Source: Acrasis kona
Taxonomy: Eukaryota; Heterolobosea; Eutetramitea; Acrasida; Acrasidae
Assembly: GCA_026419775.2 (NCBI GenBank)
Contig: JAOPGA020001475.1
Span: 58,114 to 122,113, forward strand
Direction of reading: 5' to 3'
DNA length: 64,000 nucleotides
Positions 33,274-44,685 of the stretch are shown in pieces (position 1 is the first letter of the stretch; each line of letters starts with the position of its first letter). The notes beneath the pieces were generated by a model. The model was not told the DNA's origin. It did not search any database and saw only the letters and a program-made list of their open reading frames with translations. Made by a program: the position numbers and the translations under genes.

Positions 33274-36200
33274 TTATAAAGTTTGGCGGACATCTTGTCT
33301 GAAAGTAATCAAATTGCCCGTGAATTTATCTCTCGTCTTTGGTTCCAAATTCATTTCGACGCCTTCCATAAGCTTATCGAATGCCTCCACTATTTTATTT
33401 CTCCTCGTCTCGTCCACCACCACTCCACCAGCACCTGCACCAGCGCCGTTCGCTCCACCATTCGCACCAGCACCAGCACCATTCGCACCTGCAGCCGTTC
33501 CACAAATCTTGATAATGATTCGATTCTTGGTCTCCTCGAACATGGCAGGATTAATCACGATCAAGCTCAACATGGTGCGAGAAACGCTCCATTGATTTCC
33601 GCAATCTTCGTAAATAATCAAGTGGAAGAATTGATGCAGCAATCGAGGGAACAACTCGACGCTTTGTTGCAAGTGACGACTCAACAGCACGGCCTGTGGC
33701 GACTGCTTCTTGACCTGTGCATAATAAAAAGTACACAGGTGGTCCAGACTGGCACAGATTTGGCTGCTCAAATTCAAGTCCTCCAACTTGACGCCCTCCT
33801 CCAAACTGCTCACCAATTTCAAGAAAATGTTGGAATCGAATTCAATCACTCTCTCCAAGTGATTGTGGAACAGAGTCTCCACCAGAGAAAAGTAATTTCT
33901 GGTCATTTTTGGATAGGATATAATGTCGTTGAGAGGAATGGCCAGCGACAATCGAATCACCACGTCCAAACAATCGATCAACGATCGATCATTGTACAAA
34001 CTAAACACGCCAAAGTTACAGTAATTACCGTTCAGCGCGCTGGTCAAAATCTTCATGCAAATGCTGACGCTCTTGTATCGAGAATCATATTCGTCCTTGT
34101 TGTCTCCGTTGCCGAGCGATGGTGCGCTATTCGCCGCAAAGGCACGCTGACCGAACGTGACCAGCAGCGCGCTGATTTCCTTGAACAATAAAATGCCATT
34201 GGGACTACACGGTCCGAACGAAATCCTAGTGCTCTTGTTCAAGCTAAATTCCAACACGAATTTCAACAGTGCGGTCATGCACGATGGCTTGTTGGAATAG
34301 ACTTGGACCGTTTTTAACAGCAAGGGAAAGTGACGCGGATACAACCAATCGAATAAATACTGATACGTCTTCTTGCTGCTGCATCCCATGCACACGCCCC
34401 TCATATCCCTCAGCCAACCGGTCAGCGCGAACATGACGTCCTCTCTTGCGAATTCGCTCTCGTTGATTTGACGTAATTGGGTGCACACCATGTCGAATGG
34501 TTTCATAAAGTTCAAAAAATCATCTTCGGTGTAATTCTGTAAAAAGAGCAATTTGCAGAGGGTGTGATAAAAAGTGGTGCGCTGACGAATGTTATCTCTC
34601 ATTTTTAAAAAGGGAAAGTTATCGGCAGAGTGCCTGGTCAGCAACATTTTGGTGATTTCCAGTTTGGTGGCGTACTTGGCGCTGCAGTAGCCGGTGGCAA
34701 TGTCGTCGAATAGACTAATGGTCTGCTTGATGATGCTCTCGCACTGTGCCCAAATCTTTAGGTTGTTCGCAATCTTGTTCATGAATACTTCGAGCAGCTG
34801 CAATTGGTCCTGTAGGTTCATCAATTCTTGTAATCGAGTGTAAATCTTGGAGTGCGAGATCATGGCGTCGCCAAGGTAGATTCTCTTAAAGTGCTTCATG
34901 AAGTAAATGACCGCATTCTCCAAGTGTTGCAACGAATCGTCGTCGACTGCCGAGCTAGAAATGGCCAATCGCTCTCCGATCAGCGTCGCCGTCTGTAGCA
35001 CTCTGGCCGTCAAATTTCCATCGATAATCTCCGACGCATCGCTGGTCACGGTGGTGCCCGTTCCAGCATATCTCTTTCCGATAATGCTGCCGAACATGTA
35101 AATCAACCAGGTCAATTGCAATTCGCATTCGGCATAAATGTTCGAATTCTTGGATCGAATGGCATTGGTGTAGGATGCAAATGTAGGATCGAAACAATTC
35201 GTGAACACGATTCCCAACTTTTCGTAATCGGCATGGACCAATTGTGGCAGCGCATCCAACTGCTCGTCCAAAATCTCCTTGTGCTCCAGTGGATTTTCGA
35301 TGGCATCGTCGTTGGCACATGCGCGCGCGAATTCCAATCGAGAGGTGATGAATTGTTTGGTGACCTCCGGCACGTAGGTATCCAATTGTGAATCCAACTC
35401 TTGTTTGAGGTATGGTTTGGATGCCACCAATCGACTCCACAAATTCAAAATGTAAAAAACGCTCTGTCCGCTATACTTCCAACTCTTGAAGCTCTCGATG
35501 CTGAAATTAGCCACCAAGCTCAACCATTGATTATAGTTGGGACAAATGATGAATTCGTTGAGTTGAAAATTACTCTATGATGACGTTAGAAACAATGCGG
35601 AGAGATGATTTACTTTTAATCTGGCCAACAATCTACAAAATTGGTGGTAGTTTTCGGTAACGTTCAATCCTTGTTTGCTGGTGAGGATGCGAATGATGCC
35701 ATCCACGAAGGACGTCAAGTACTTCTTGCGATCGTCGTCGGATTGGAACAGAGAGCGTCTGATGCTGGACAACAACACGAGCACCTTGAGCGATAAGGTT
35801 TGCACTTGTTGTAGAACGTTCGATGGCGTGGGCGTGGGCACGCTCGCATATAAATCCCAGAATAATTGTAAAATGTCGCCTTCTTCGAATAGAGATCGCC
35901 AACCGGCAGGTATCTATCGTGTTAAAAAAAAATGCGCATCGCACCACGGCACATACTTGTATGGTTCCTACGTCCTCCGTGCTTTCATCGGGGAATATGC
36001 CGACAAAGTCGAATTTGAGAGTGGCAGTGATGAGTCCAAGGGCCTCTGTGTACAACTTGGGATGTACTGCCAGGTATCCATCTACAAAGTGTTATAAAAT
36101 CACACGCGCAGGCACGTACTTCTAACGGCATCCCTAAGCACGTGGATTGCGGTTTCGAATATTCCTCTCAAGGCAAGATCGCGGAACGAAACCGCAACCT

Positions 36201-36789
36201 TACGATGTTGTGTGATGCTCTTTCTTTGTGCTAGCGTGTTCATTTCCTCGATGATGCTCCTTAATATTTGTAAACCAATCGTCCTAACGCTCATATCCGA
36301 ACTCTATGCGAATGAATGAAATGAATGGGCGACGGTACGTACTTGACCAAAATGTTGTTTGATTTGCTCAGGGAGCTCTCTATTGCTCAATTCTTCCATC
36401 CAGCCCATCTTTGTCATCCTTCCCAAGAGCTGAAGAATAACTGCTGCTGTATGTTCTGGAAGTTTCGCTCCGACTTTTCCCATGTAATTTAATAAAAAGT
36501 TTCCTTGATTCGTTATAGAATGAAATGGATCCATACACATACTTATTTCCGCCTTTTGAAGACTTGTGAAACTGTTCCAATTATTGGTGAATAGCTTTTG
36601 TATCTGTGAAGCACTAAAGAATATTGCTGTAACGTTGCTACTTCTCTCTATCACCATCTTTAACGTATAAACACTTTCTACTTTATCAAACATTGCCAGC
36701 TGTTGTTCCGCTGCTTTGCGCGCGTTTGGCTCCGGTCCATAGATGGCCTCACATAGGCCTTCGTAACTCTTGAGATCTTTCTCGTTCAT
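33274..36789 (-). CDS. XPO7: Exportin-7 (RanBP16) nuclear transport receptor
   Basis: Exons 36789-36343, 36303-36120, 36081-35957, 35913-35614 and 35574-33274 (introns 38-43 nt) give 1,118 residues, close to the family length. Family signatures are restored across junctions: an N-terminal importin-beta-like helix (LCEAIYG, then ARKAAEQQLAMF), FDFVGIFPDESTEDVGTIQ, GWRSLFEEGDILQLFWDLY, RRSLFQSDDDRKKYLTSFVD and NYHQFCRLLARLK. The C-terminus ends RDKFTGNLITFRQDV, the XPO7 tail. The protein binds Ran-GTP and shuttles proteins through the nuclear pore. Animal XPO7 can both export and import. A Gly/Ala/Asn-rich insert (about residues 1040-1065) interrupts the penultimate helix region. Codon usage in the last exon is richer in GC than its neighbours. 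Confidence 0.93.
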
Positions 36790-37142
36790 TATAATAAACC
36801 TTCACGATGTTCAAACTCTGGCCCGAACAATATTTTAATGCAAGGATTCAAAATTGATTAAAGTTACAATCTTTTGATTGGGTTTTTCAGAATTACAAAA
36901 ATAAGTTACGTTAGGAGATTAATCTCACCACAGTCTAAAAAAGGGACTCCGAAACTTTTGACGCCTCATCAGCGCTTTAAATATAACCAAACCACGGCAT
37001 AGAGCCTTAATGTTGCATAAAACTCCCTTGTGGAGTGAAATTTTCTTATATCAAGACCGTAATTTTTGAAGTGGTGATGTAACGAACAACATTTCTTTGT
37101 AACAATAGGGACAACTAAGATCATCTACAATTTCTGCTATAC
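36790..37142. other. Intergenic region with divergent promoters
   Basis: AT-rich. No gene, repeat or clear core promoter element seen. Confidence 0.4.
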
Positions 37143-37784
37143 ATGTCCTACGTTCCTCCAGTGGTGGGAGTAAGCCCTGTTAGCCCAGTAAGCCCGTCGT
37201 CTACGCCATTGAACAGTGCAAATAAATTATTTACACCCTCCCCTAATTCACCCACTACCCTTAAAGTACCTAAAGTCTATGAAGTAGACAATGATAAAAA
37301 CATTGGTATAATATTGTATGTGCTACATTTATATTGATTTTAACACTCTAGGTTTGTCTTTGGATTTTTCTGCCCTCTACTATGGCTTACCAGCTATTTG
37401 ACACTGAGAAGCACTAATAGTTTGGTAAGTGGAGAATTACTATCCTACTCATTATAAAAGGCAGCGTATGATTGGAGAATAAGATCTGGTAACTTGTTTG
37501 GATTTTTTATTTTCATAGTTATTATGTCAATTTGGATTTCAGTGACCGTAGTTTTTAATATTCCAGACCAGACAAATTCGATTAAAGTGTACTGGGAATT
37601 ATTTAGTTGCTATACATTTAGAGCAGATTGTGTGCCAGTTAGTTTAATAGAACCAGGAGAGATTTGTGCATGTATTTTTACGCCTATAATCACAGTTGTT
37701 GTGCTGTATGAGCTAATCGTTCTCCAGTGGCACAAGATGAAAAAATTCTGTACAAATGTTTGCTCATGCTGCAAAAGAAATTAA
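37143..37784 (+). CDS. Small membrane protein with two to three helices
   Basis: Exons 37143-37315, 37352-37424 and 37461-37784 (both introns 36 nt) give 189 residues. The first 50 residues are Pro/Ser/Val-rich and disordered (VGVSPVSPVSPSS). Splicing then joins GIILFVFGFFCPLLWLTSYL, a membrane helix, to RSTNSLAAYDWRIRSGN and a second helix FFIFIVIMSIWISVTVVF. A third hydrophobic stretch lies near residue 155 (FTPIITVVVLYELIV), and the tail is Cys/Lys-rich. The pattern of a disordered N-terminus, then FPLLW-type helix, then RS-N-A--W loop, then helix is shared by many small fungal and protist membrane proteins without known function. Confidence 0.75.
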
Positions 37785-37892
37785 AAAAACCTTTAATTAT
37801 TCGTGTAGTTTATATAATTAACGCATTTACCAACACTTTCGTTTGGGACTCTTGTTCATTGTAACAGCCTAATTTTTGAACAACTTGTTGTC

Positions 37893-38440
37893 ATGTCAAA
37901 CCCAGCGAAGCAGAGGACAGAGGTGGCAGCTTCCACCCTGGAGTTGCTGCATTCCGAAATGGTAGAATATACGACGAACGACTCGAAATATAGCTCCCAC
38001 AAAGAGAAGGCCTACACTGTTCTCGAAGACATGGGATTCAAGGTCGGCATTCGTTTGGGAGAAAGGTAAGCATTACAATTGTTTAGATATCTAATTTTGT
38101 TAGATTAACGCGTGATAAGGGAAGGTTTGCTGATAATCTCGATACTATAAAGTTCATTTGTAAAGACTTTTGGTCGGAATGCTTCAAAAAAAATGTCGAT
38201 AATTTAAAGACAAACCACAAAGGAACTTACGTTTTACATGACTCGAAATTTACATACCTGACCCGTCTATCTCTATCTACACCGGAGGAGACAGCAAATG
38301 CCGCAAAAAATCACGTTGTATTCTCATGTGGAATTATTAGAGGATGTTTGTCATCTTTAGGTGTAGAAGCCTTCGTAACTGCCGAGATTAATGCACTCCC
38401 TAGTGTACTTTTTAAAGTAATAGAAATCTCACGTCAATAA
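37893..38440 (+). CDS. TRAPPC6: TRAPP complex subunit TRAPPC6 (Trs33, Bet3 family)
   Basis: Exons 37893-38065 and 38104-38440 (38-nt intron) give 169 residues. The Bet3-fold signature is clear: ELLHSEMVEY at the first helix, LEDMGFKVGIRLGERL, then FICKDFWSECFKK, then the strand pair NHKGTYVLHDSKFTYLTRLS. It ends with a helix starting CGIIRGCLSSLGV and EINALPSVLFKVI. The protein forms a heterodimer with Bet3 in TRAPPII/III, the Rab1/Rab11 exchange factor acting on ER-Golgi and Golgi traffic. It is a complete single-domain subunit with no extension. Confidence 0.93.
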
Positions 38441-38827
38441 ATACCTTTGTAATCAAAATAAATTTCGATTGTCATGTACTATGATGGGTGTCATTATTGT
38501 ATTACACTACGAAACCTATACTACTTTACCGCAGATGTGATGTGCGTGCAACATGAAAAAAATGTAGATCTAGTCCTGTCGAAACAGTGGATTTGATGCC
38601 AAATCTCTAAACAGCAAATTTTTTATACTTCAAAATGAATGAAGATGCTTTAAATTTTGTAAAGTGGGACGTATTGTAAGTTTGTAGATCACAATTATAT
38701 TTAGGCCAAAGATAAAAATAATTATAACTTTTTTGGAAGATTATTATATTTTTAGATCTAATCAGAAACTTTAAATGCAACCGAAATTGCTGACTACTCT
38801 CCATCACAAACAAAACAAAAACACACA
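38441..38827. other. Intergenic region
   Basis: AT-rich. It holds AATAAA-type signals after TRAPPC6 and the leader of the 58-codon gene. No other structure seen. Confidence 0.4.
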
Positions 38828-39004
38828 ATGAACACAAACACAGATTCAACAAAGAAGTGCTTCCACTCAGAGATGGAGAAGACCCAAGTACAATCAAAGG
38901 GAGGTATGGCATGGGTAGACTGGAACTTTGGTAACGAAACACACGAGTGGGACCACCAACACAGAGAAAAGCGTGGAGGAGTTGCATGGGTAGAGCCACA
39001 ATAA
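38828..39004 (+). CDS. Small unknown protein (58 aa) with two Trp-containing repeats
   Basis: An ATG after an A-rich leader (CACACAATGAAC) opens 58 codons and stops at TAA, 20 bp before AATAAAAT. The sequence has two similar blocks, KGGMAWVDW and RGGVAWVEP, flanking a charged His/Trp region (ETHEWDHQHREK). Base use (C-rich third positions) is unlike the AT-rich surroundings and like a well-expressed gene. There is no signal peptide. I do not recognise the family. The longer minus-strand frame overlapping it is a mirror of this gene. Confidence 0.65.
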   Translation: MNTNTDSTKKCFHSEMEKTQVQSKGGMAWVDWNFGNETHEWDHQHREKRGGVAWVEPQ

Positions 39005-39239
39005 TTGTTAAATAGTAAATAATAAAATCTAAATATTTTATCTACACCTTGAAGTGATTGTGGTACAACATACCGCTGTTACCAATAGCTAGTGACGAGC
39101 TCTCAGCTAGCAAATAGATATTTTCGGATCTTCAACACTATAGCCTAACCAAATTGCTTAGGTACATAGCTTTGTTACAGCTCTTTTTGTCGCCAGAGGA
39201 AAGCAAATAAATAATGATAGGGAGGTCATATAAGTCGTT

Positions 39240-40260
39240 ATTTAATGACCCCATACACATGCGTTGGAATAGTGCTACACATTTTGCACAGAAACTTGGA
39301 CAATGTTTCGAAAGAGTTCTTGTGGTGGCTTTTAACAGCCAATATTATCTAATGCATTAGGGACGACGAGAAGATACCGAGGTACCTCATGATATAAGAA
39401 CATTCCCCCCACTATGATTATATTGACTTTTACAATTAGCGTTAGTATGCTCCTTAGGGATTGGATCAATCCGCTACAATTATGGTTGTCTTGGGATTGG
39501 ATAGGATTTTTGTAAAGACGGATTATCCCAAGGATTGAATCAAGATACACTGAGGACTAGTAAAACCAAAATACCGAAGAATGAAAGCCCACAACTTTCA
39601 TTTACCTTGCCGCTTTATTATGAAATGTTTGATTTTCTCAATAACATCCGAGATCGACTACCTCCATATCAGGACATGGATGACATTATCGTTGCAGTGT
39701 TTTCAGAAGGCCTAGTGCATTTTAACAAGTACAAAACAAAGGTGGATGAAACGACACATACTTTATAGCTTGCATCCTTGACCCTCGGTTTAAAACAACA
39801 TTCCTGTACAATCATTTGGAGCATGATGTTGCGGATAGCATTTACAGTGTAATGAGGAATAAATTAAAAGAACAATATCCTGTACCACTACAAACAAAAA
39901 CACAGCCTACGGGATATAGCATACTTTCAAGAATAACCAGAGTAACAAATAACATTCGTAAATCGGACATTGATGTATTTTTTGATATTCCAGTGATAGA
40001 GTTGGATGAATTAAGTCTAAAAACCTTTGATTTAATAGGATGGTGGAGAGATCATCAACGTGACTTTCCACTTTTGGCACGCGCAGCACGAGACTATCTT
40101 GCTATTCCATTATCGTCGATAGATGCTGAGAGGCTATTTAGTAAAAGTTCCAATGTCATCAGCTTGAAAAGATATTCACTACATGCTGAGACAATTACCA
40201 GGATTTATTGTCCTTGTTACAATCGATTTTCTATGCCATGAACATATTTAGCATTGAAAT
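39240..40260 (+). mobile_element. hAT-family DNA transposon remnant
   Basis: Several discontinuous plus-strand frames match a hAT transposase. MRWNSATHFAQKLGQ at about 39252 corresponds to the conserved Arg-Trp-Asn-Ser block. The C-terminal dimerisation domain is clear at 40045-40170: WWRDHQRDFPLLARAARDYL, then the PLSSIDAERLFS hAT signature. The frames between are broken by at least two stops or shifts and the DDE catalytic core is largely missing. I did not find terminal inverted repeats or an 8-bp target duplication. It is an inactive fossil lying directly upstream of the papain-like gene and its repeat. Confidence 0.8.
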
Positions 40261-40387
40261 GTCCCAAGAATGTTACATAACAAGGGAAAAGAGTATTTTG
40301 TTACTCTCATTTCTAACAAAATAGGCCCATCCCCAGTTGTATAAACATCCTTCTTCCAGAATTTGGTGGTGAGGCTCGATGGTAGTC

Positions 40388-40537
40388 AAAAAAACTAGTA
40401 TCTAATTTACACGATGTCATACGAAAATCTTGTCTTTATTCACCCTTCCAAAAACCTTCGTTTACGTTGTAAAACTTCAAATTGTAAGCCCTCATTTTAT
40501 TTTTGCTCTAATGTTGTTACTTGAATGTTTTCGAGGA
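40388..40537 (+). repeat. Copy 2 of the 5'-flank repeat of the papain-like gene
   Basis: About 150 bp aligns with 13604-13739, with one 15-20-bp insertion relative to that copy. It abuts the coding region of the intact papain-like gene and probably carries its promoter or leader. It also contains an open frame from the ATG at 40413 and a GTAAG donor-like site, so it may be a 5' exon plus intron. I could not join it in frame. Confidence 0.8.
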
Positions 40538-40541
40538 GCAA

Positions 40542-41534
40542 ATGAGACGAGAAGAACGTTATTCTAGGGAGTGGGCATGTTCTATTGAGAAGTGTAACGA
40601 AGGATTCAACTATGCAACGACAAACGGTTTTAGAGACAATTCCGTCATGATAGCATACTTGGTCGCAAAAGACATCCCAAACAACCGAGAGGCGGTTGAT
40701 GTTAACAACAATTGGATACATGGAACAAGATATGAATTTCTGGTTAATCAACCCAACGACCATTGGCAACAATGTCGAAGACGTTTAGACACGATATTAA
40801 AAGGAGAAGGAGATGAAACCAGCGATACTTTGCCCGAAGGAGTAATGTCGCTTGATGCTTTTATCGAGGCACATCCAAAATGGAAAGAGGAGGGCAGTTA
40901 CATTTTCCATAAGGAACATCAAATAAAAGTCATGCAGAGATGCCAAAAGTCCGGCTTGTGCTACATTCACGCTCCAGAAATTGTTCAGCATAACTTGGTC
41001 GCACTGACGGACCCGGAGTGTGGCGTGATCGACATGGTGAAAATGATTAGGGCAAGCTTTGGTAGGGACGACCTTTGCAAACACATTTTTTCAGACGAAG
41101 GTGGGGATAGTATAAACATGCTAACAAGTATTCTGGAGCCTGATTCGTTGCTAACCAATAGTGGAAATTGGGATGAAAGTTTGAAACAATATGGGATTGG
41201 ACTCTTGAGCCATTTCGCAGTGTACCCAGATTTTTATTACAAGGATGACTTGTCTTATGATGGTAAACCGGAAGGGGAGGAGATTGGGCGACACGCCATG
41301 GCGTTGATTGGTGCACGCGTGGAGGGAAACGAAACATGGATGCTTTTACAGAACTGGTGGAAGAAGAAGCAGTTTGTTGAGGTCACAACAACTTACTTGA
41401 ATAGGTGCCAAGCTGTTTGTTTTTTTGTAGAGACCAAACAGGACAAGATTCCAGAAAAGTGGACCGTTACAAAGCATTTATATGCAGAGAACGACAACTT
41501 GGACAAGCAAGAAAACCTGCAAGGTGAGTACTAA
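40542..41534 (+). CDS. Papain-fold-like cysteine peptidase candidate
   Basis: 330 residues from the ATG at 40542. Three spaced motifs suggest a papain-type triad. The Cys is in QKSGLCYIHAPE (residues about 137-148, at the start of a helix after a Gln). The His is in GRHAMALIGARVEG (about 250). The Asn is in WMLLQNWWKKK (about 270), followed by a strand FVEVTTTYL. The order Gln-Cys, His, Asn-Trp and the strand spacing match clan CA peptidases of C1/C39 type, although overall similarity to named families is not obvious to me. The region before the Cys (about 135 residues) could be a prodomain, but no signal peptide is visible. A truncated copy lies at 15090-15697. The 5' end is uncertain because of the repeat in front. 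Confidence 0.72.
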   Translation: MRREERYSREWACSIEKCNEGFNYATTNGFRDNSVMIAYLVAKDIPNNREAVDVNNNWIHGTRYEFLVNQPNDHWQQCRRRLDTILKGEGDETSDTLPEGVMSLDAFIEAHPKWKEEGSYIFHKEHQIKVMQRCQKSGLCYIHAPEIVQHNLVALTDPECGVIDMVKMIRASFGRDDLCKHIFSDEGGDSINMLTSILEPDSLLTNSGNWDESLKQYGIGLLSHFAVYPDFYYKDDLSYDGKPEGEEIGRHAMALIGARVEGNETWMLLQNWWKKKQFVEVTTTYLNRCQAVCFFVETKQDKIPEKWTVTKHLYAENDNLDKQENLQGEY

Positions 41535-41575
41535 TAAAATTACAATTTACAGGAAGTTAGATAAATTCTTTATTA

Positions 41576-42233
41576 CAGCGTTTACTAACTGTCGCATGTA
41601 TAATGTTGCAGATGTACTGTAGGCCTTTTAAAGTAGTATATTTGCGTACACTCTTAACGTTATTCCTAAATCATCACAATGTTGTATGCAGTTGGTTGTG
41701 TAAAGGCATTCTGTTTTGACTGCAATGTTTCATTCCAATCCATTATCAATAGAAAGATGAGTTTTAGCATTGTCCATCAGCAGATATTCGCCTCTACTAA
41801 GAACCTCCGTCTCAACCGCGTCAGAATAATGTGAGCCGAAAAAGAAAGAATAAAAACCGAATGAACTTCGTACTCTATAAATTTCGACTTCTCATTTTTA
41901 GTTATGTAATGTCCGAAATAATCGCGCCATGGTATTCAATCTCTTTGGTGCTACGGCTTGTAATAATTACTTCTAAATCCATATGGACAAAATGTTTATG
42001 GTATCCATTATAGTTGGAGTCAATGATAGCTAATAGAATTCACACCCACATCACTATTGTAATACTTTGCTCCCTCTAATTACAGTCCAATTCGTTAATT
42101 GACGCTATAATACAATTGGAACACAACGAAGTATCTTGAACAATAATTTTTGAGAACTTGTTCACAAAAGTACATTTTATTCGATTGTAATAAAAACCTC
42201 AAAATTTTTATTGATCAAACAGTTAAATTAAAA
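41576..42233. other. Intergenic region
   Basis: AT-rich sequence of about 660 bp. A 60-codon frame at 41831-42013 has no supporting features. The leader of the helicase gene lies at the end. Nothing else seen. Confidence 0.4.
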
Positions 42234-43722
42234 ATGACCGAAGGAGAGGTGAACGAGATAAATGAAAATCTTGACAATTTAAACGTAGAAAACACCCCAG
42301 CGAAACGATGGGGAGATTACACAGATGACACACCCGACCCATCTCCTCACCCTGGTAAGCTTCTTTTAAAAAAATAGTGGTAACCCCGATTAGACAAACC
42401 AACCCACGCGTTCAAGTCAGATGTGAAAGTCGTCGAGGCAAACTTGAGCGAGAAAATGAACGACCCAAACCACGTCCTCTACAGCGCTGTCGACTCGTTC
42501 GAAGATTTTAACATCAAACCCGACATCTTGAAGGGAATACTGGTACAATTCAAAAAGCCCTCAAGAATCCAAGCACTAACTTTACCCATACTACTAAACA
42601 GGTACGTACAATACGTCAGTCCCATTCACCTTCGTTAGCGACACCAACCTTATCGCACAGTCACAGAGTGGTACGGGTAAAACACTTTGCTTCGCCATCT
42701 GCATGTTGGCAGCTGTCAATGAGGAGGACCCCAACCCACAAGCCTTGGTTCTTCTCCCCTCACTCGAGCTCGCAGTGCAAGTCGCAAGCGTCATCGAGAA
42801 CTTGGCAAGGTTCACACAAATCAAAGTCTTCTCCATCCTTGCAGGAGAAAGATTGAGCCGCAACGACATTAAGGGACAAATTCTAGTCGGAACTCCTGGT
42901 AAGGTCAAGGAACTCATACTACGCAGAACGATCGACCCCAAACTAATCAAATTGTTCGTGCTCGACGAGGCAGATCAAATGTTGGACGAAGGAGGTATCC
43001 GCGACTCCACCCTTGCCATCAGAGAGAAGTTGAACGAAGACACAAGAGTATTGTTGTTCAGCGCTACTTTCAAGGATCCTGATGATTCCAATGACACCGA
43101 AGGAGAGGAGAAGGACAAGCACGTACTCGAGTTTGCCAGCCAGGTCGTACCGCCACCAGTCAAGACCATCTTGCTCAAGAGAGACAAGCTCACTTTGGAC
43201 GAAATGAAACAATTCTCCGTATACTGCCAAGATGATTCGATGAAGACCAGGTTGATCATGGAGATTTTCGACACTTTGGAAGTTGGTCAAAGCATGATCT
43301 TTGTGAATAAGAAGGACACGGCCAAGGAGTTGGCAGAAGTTTTGATGGAACAAAACTTTACCGTCGCAGTCATTCGTGGAGATTTGGCACCAGGAGAGCG
43401 TAAGCAGGCCATGGAGGAATTCAGAAAAGGAAACAGTAGAGTCATGGTGTCGACTAACGCAGCTGCCAGAGGTATAGATATCGCATCCGTTACGCACGTT
43501 ATCAACTACGACATGCCCATGAGAGTTTTCGAGACGAAAGAATACGATTACGCAACATACTTGCACAGAATCGGAAGAACTGCAAGATTCGGAAAACCTG
43601 GATATGCCATTAATTTGTATTCACACCCTGGAGACAAGAGAATGATTGAAGCATTTAGAGACTTTTACAAGACAACCATCACTGAAGTGTCTGCAGACCA
43701 AATTGAACAAAGTATTCAATAA
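42234..43722 (+). CDS. DDX19: DEAD-box RNA helicase DDX19/Dbp5
   Basis: Exons 42234-42354, 42394-42601 and 42639-43722 (introns 39 and 37 nt) give 470 residues. The acidic N-terminus is followed by the F-x-x-F Q-motif region (SFEDFNIKPDILKGILVQF, RIQALTLPILL), Walker A SQSGTGKT, VLLPSLELAVQ (Ia), TPGKV (Ib), DEAD at VLDEADQML, FSATF (III), then IFVNKKDTA (IV), VSTNAAARGIDI (V) and HRIGRTARFG (VI). MPMRVFETKEYDYATYLHRI is diagnostic of Dbp5/DDX19 rather than eIF4A. Dbp5 sits at the cytoplasmic face of the nuclear pore and, with Gle1 and IP6, strips export factors from mRNA. All ATPase motifs are intact. Confidence 0.93.
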
Positions 43723-43728
43723 ATTTTT

Positions 43729-44685
43729 TTACTCTTGCCAATTAAACAAGTATACATTTCCATCATGACCTGCTGTGATGAGCCGGAGATCCTCTTCCAA
43801 AACTTGTAGACAGCTTGTCAATCCTCTCGTGGTCGTCGTTAGCCCGTATCGAGATCTCTGTGTGTCAATGCTCCGAACCATAACGGCACCTCCTACGCTG
43901 CTGATTACAAAGTTGTCATGGACAATGACTCTATCGATTGGTGGGGATGGTTTTTGATTTTCGTTTGTGAGTGAAACGGCTTTGAAGGACTTTGCGGCGT
44001 CTATCGATTTTAGATGATTATCGCATGCAACAACAATGTGGCCATCGTTGGATGCAATATCACCAATTGTACCAGAGAAATTTATTTCATGGACACTTTT
44101 ACTTGTTCTTAGATCCCATAGGTTGACTGTCCCATCTACATCACCAGTAATCAACAATCCGTCATCTTGCCATTTACTAGAAAATAAAACCCGCTGTATA
44201 GGTGCATTATGTCCTTGAAATTTGGTCAACAAGGATCCTGTATTCACATCCCAAACGCAGCAAAATATATCCCTCCCAACTGTACATACCAGAGAACTCT
44301 TCCAAGCAACATCAGTAATTTTTTTTGTATGTCCATCAGTGCTCTCTAGCGTTTGCAAACACGAGTTATTATCCAAGTTCCATATTTTTACGGTTTTATC
44401 CCAAGATGAACTTAGCAACAAATTATCCTCGCCATATATCAAGCTTGATATAGATCCTTTGTGATTTGAAATGTTTTTCGATGTATCTTTAGACTTATCC
44501 CACACACATATCTTGCCGTCCAAACCGCCTGAAACAACAGTTCCATCCTTGGTATGAATAACATGTTCAACCCAATCAGTGTGACCTTTCGTAAGTCTTC
44601 TAATTTCTTCCCCACTTTCGATGCTGTGAATTTTTATTGTTTTGTCGTGACTGCCACTAGCTATTTCATCTTCATAAATGCTCAT
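43729..44685 (-). CDS. WD40 repeat protein
   Basis: A single exon of 318 residues, almost entirely WD40 repeats (ASGSHDKTIKIH, VSGGLDGKICVWD, LSSSWDKTVKIWN, ITGDVDGTVNLWD, ITAGHDGNVYLFN at the end). Six to seven blades give one beta-propeller with no other domain. The frame begins inside the first blade, so a short upstream exon is possible. The first in-frame Met at 44685 was used. The partner is unknown. The gene is convergent with DDX19, with 6 bp between stop codons. Confidence 0.82.
   Translation of the reverse strand: MSIYEDEIASGSHDKTIKIHSIESGEEIRRLTKGHTDWVEHVIHTKDGTVVSGGLDGKICVWDKSKDTSKNISNHKGSISSLIYGEDNLLLSSSWDKTVKIWNLDNNSCLQTLESTDGHTKKITDVAWKSSLVCTVGRDIFCCVWDVNTGSLLTKFQGHNAPIQRVLFSSKWQDDGLLITGDVDGTVNLWDLRTSKSVHEINFSGTIGDIASNDGHIVVACDNHLKSIDAAKSFKAVSLTNENQKPSPPIDRVIVHDNFVISSVGGAVMVRSIDTQRSRYGLTTTTRGLTSCLQVLEEDLRLITAGHDGNVYLFNWQE

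Noticed and set aside
38607-38999. Minus-strand frame of 130 codons
   Set aside because: It is the mirror of the 58-codon plus-strand gene extended through AT-rich DNA, with a Leu/Ser/Cys-rich product and no homology.
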